This document shows positions 7,101 to 7,175 of a stretch of 7,175 nt of DNA, in pieces. Numbering within the stretch: the stretch's first letter is position 1; each line of letters opens with the position of its first letter. Below the pieces are notes generated by a model. It did no database searches. It was given only the letters and a program-made list of their open reading frames with translations, and had not been told where the DNA came from. Position numbers and translations under genes: made by a program. Location: assembly GCA_009784355.1 (NCBI GenBank), contig WRBU01000055.1, positions 1 to 7,175 of the forward strand, read 5' to 3'. Source of the DNA: Defluviitaleaceae bacterium. Lineage in GTDB: Bacteria > Bacillota > Clostridia > Lachnospirales > WRAX01.

Positions 7101-7175
7101 TTTTAGATGAGTTTAAAATGAGCGGACTTGTGCTTAATGATACCAAAATGATAGACGCTTTAGATGCCGACACAG
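4106..7175 (+). CDS. addB: ATP-dependent helicase/deoxyribonuclease subunit B, 3' end missing
   Basis: AddB pairs with AddA to resect double-strand DNA ends and load recombinase for repair in most Firmicutes. The frame stays open for 1023 codons to the window edge; Bacillus AddB is about 1166 residues, so roughly 140 are missing. From the TTG start the protein opens LLQFILGGPGSGKTT, with Walker A at G8-T15 (K14). VPEQYSFQSEKAL (38-50) and RVLSFQRLSYFVL (63-75) follow, both typical of AddB, then IWIDGFKSFTPQE near 199-211. C760 in YVSCPFSYF is the first of four cysteines that hold a 4Fe-4S cluster; the other three are expected past the edge. The nuclease domain shows GRIDRVD (904-910), VIDYKSGK with D924 and K926, and the Q944-LLIYL helix, so nuclease activity looks intact. 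No frameshift or internal stop was found. addA is the expected next gene. Confidence 0.93.
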   Translation, partial: MLLQFILGGPGSGKTTLVHKEIAVAQENSGKNNLILIVPEQYSFQSEKALIGATSNGAISRARVLSFQRLSYFVLGKTGGIGKAILENCGKNMILRKIVSRLAPELGYFKSGQETAGFLESLAHSISEFHHYNILPEDLKERAEHMPNSSLGIKLSDLHRIYSEYREFLEENFISSDEILDILAQKIPNADFLYGSEIWIDGFKSFTPQEKKVLTSLFGVAKSVKITLPMLHTIAKNQHVSKYDVHHEVVTTMQKITELSSELGIRIEPPVILKESHRHKVSDDLSFLSQNFLDDYFGKTFADIAKNIRVEPSENIFTEIEDAAKTITYLTHKRGYKYGEIGIIAADLAVYSKYVPTLFARYKIPVFVDARRNILGHPIAQMLLAACGVISSGWSYEAVFKLLRLPMFEEQGNFDLLENFILANNIRGQKAWSENFDVDDAEIINATRSKIWHIMQPLSQKFTPRKKFALKDFAITIYEFLLHNNTQGVLENWIDEAAKNGDNESLRWHEQIWDSITQVLDKIVEILPEHQENISGFAKILEAGFTDLGLAPPSLDQLVMGDLRRSRFGDIKALLILGAKDGAMPSRSDSTSLLSDEDRVHLKNSGMDVAGDSIQKMFEENFLIYTNFAKPTEFLSISYPTGNLSGKAASPARAVGRIIELFPKMAAHDDINTSCAQAVFSELLEAMGDNAVQNTAIKPHLLQAHGYFETDSFFEGKLSKMRESLSFSLSPHKLEKNSIQELYPKNIHTSVSKLQRYVSCPFSYFVEYNLKAKKHRVYEVAAVDMGNIYHDILAKFGGILKQIGNDAAKNEERLASLVDGVIDEVLNDPSNKQLKSSGRYKHFAQKMRDISKISSYALISHLAGGNFEVAHNEVAFGLTNSCDELALDAIKVELSSNTKMLLQGRIDRVDIGEIEGIDYVKVIDYKSGKKQFSLDEVYYGLDMQLLIYLGAFVEKVAHLNGDETAKKVLPAAAFYFNLLNPMLEYDAALDDPHVYKKKLLDEFKMSGLVLNDTKMIDALDADT

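Noticed and set aside
1..7175. Search for mobile elements, defence islands, CRISPR repeats, tRNA genes and toxin-antitoxin pairs
   Set aside because: Nothing resembling transposase, integrase, direct repeats, tRNA cloverleaf arms or small paired genes was seen. AddB takes part in degrading foreign DNA but here is the ordinary repair enzyme.

Overview
The window looks like chromosomal DNA from a low-GC, Gram-positive-type anaerobe of the class Clostridia. The evidence is the AT-rich composition, AddB-type (not RecB-type) recombination nuclease, a long-form ribosome hibernation factor, tandem DUF4330 proteins, strong AGGAGG-type ribosome binding sites and a TTG start. The genus cannot be read from the sequence. 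Coding density is very high and no stretch of more than about 85 bases is free of genes. No rRNA, tRNA, CRISPR array, insertion sequence or phage gene was seen.

Left part (1-1792): the 3' part of a multi-spanning O-antigen ligase/polymerase-family (Wzy_C) gene is followed, with an 11-base overlap, by two consecutive genes for small single-pass DUF4330 proteins that appear to be paralogues. These three genes form one apparent operon whose likely theme is surface polysaccharide export or attachment.

Middle part (1800-3561): a promoter with TTGCTA-17-TATAAT precedes hpf (ribosome hibernation), then rdgB (XTP/dITP pyrophosphatase) after 4 bases, then a YfcE/MJ0936-type metallophosphoesterase that overlaps rdgB by ATGA. 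A perfect 10-bp hairpin followed by a T run lies about 65 bases inside rdgB. It may be a terminator that separates hpf expression from the two enzymes downstream.

Right part (3566-7175): a minus-strand gene for a small membrane-anchored protein, with a C-terminal region faintly like an FMN_bind domain, converges on the phosphoesterase gene with only 4 bases between the stops. It is divergent from addB, which starts at about 4106 with TTG and runs off the right edge. The visible 1023 codons of AddB hold the Walker A motif, the first iron-sulfur cysteine and the nuclease motif; addA probably follows.

Most of the window is recognisable housekeeping content. The parts with least known function are the DUF4330 pair and the minus-strand protein, and the most striking non-coding signal is the hairpin inside rdgB. 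I do not see a clear new multi-gene system.
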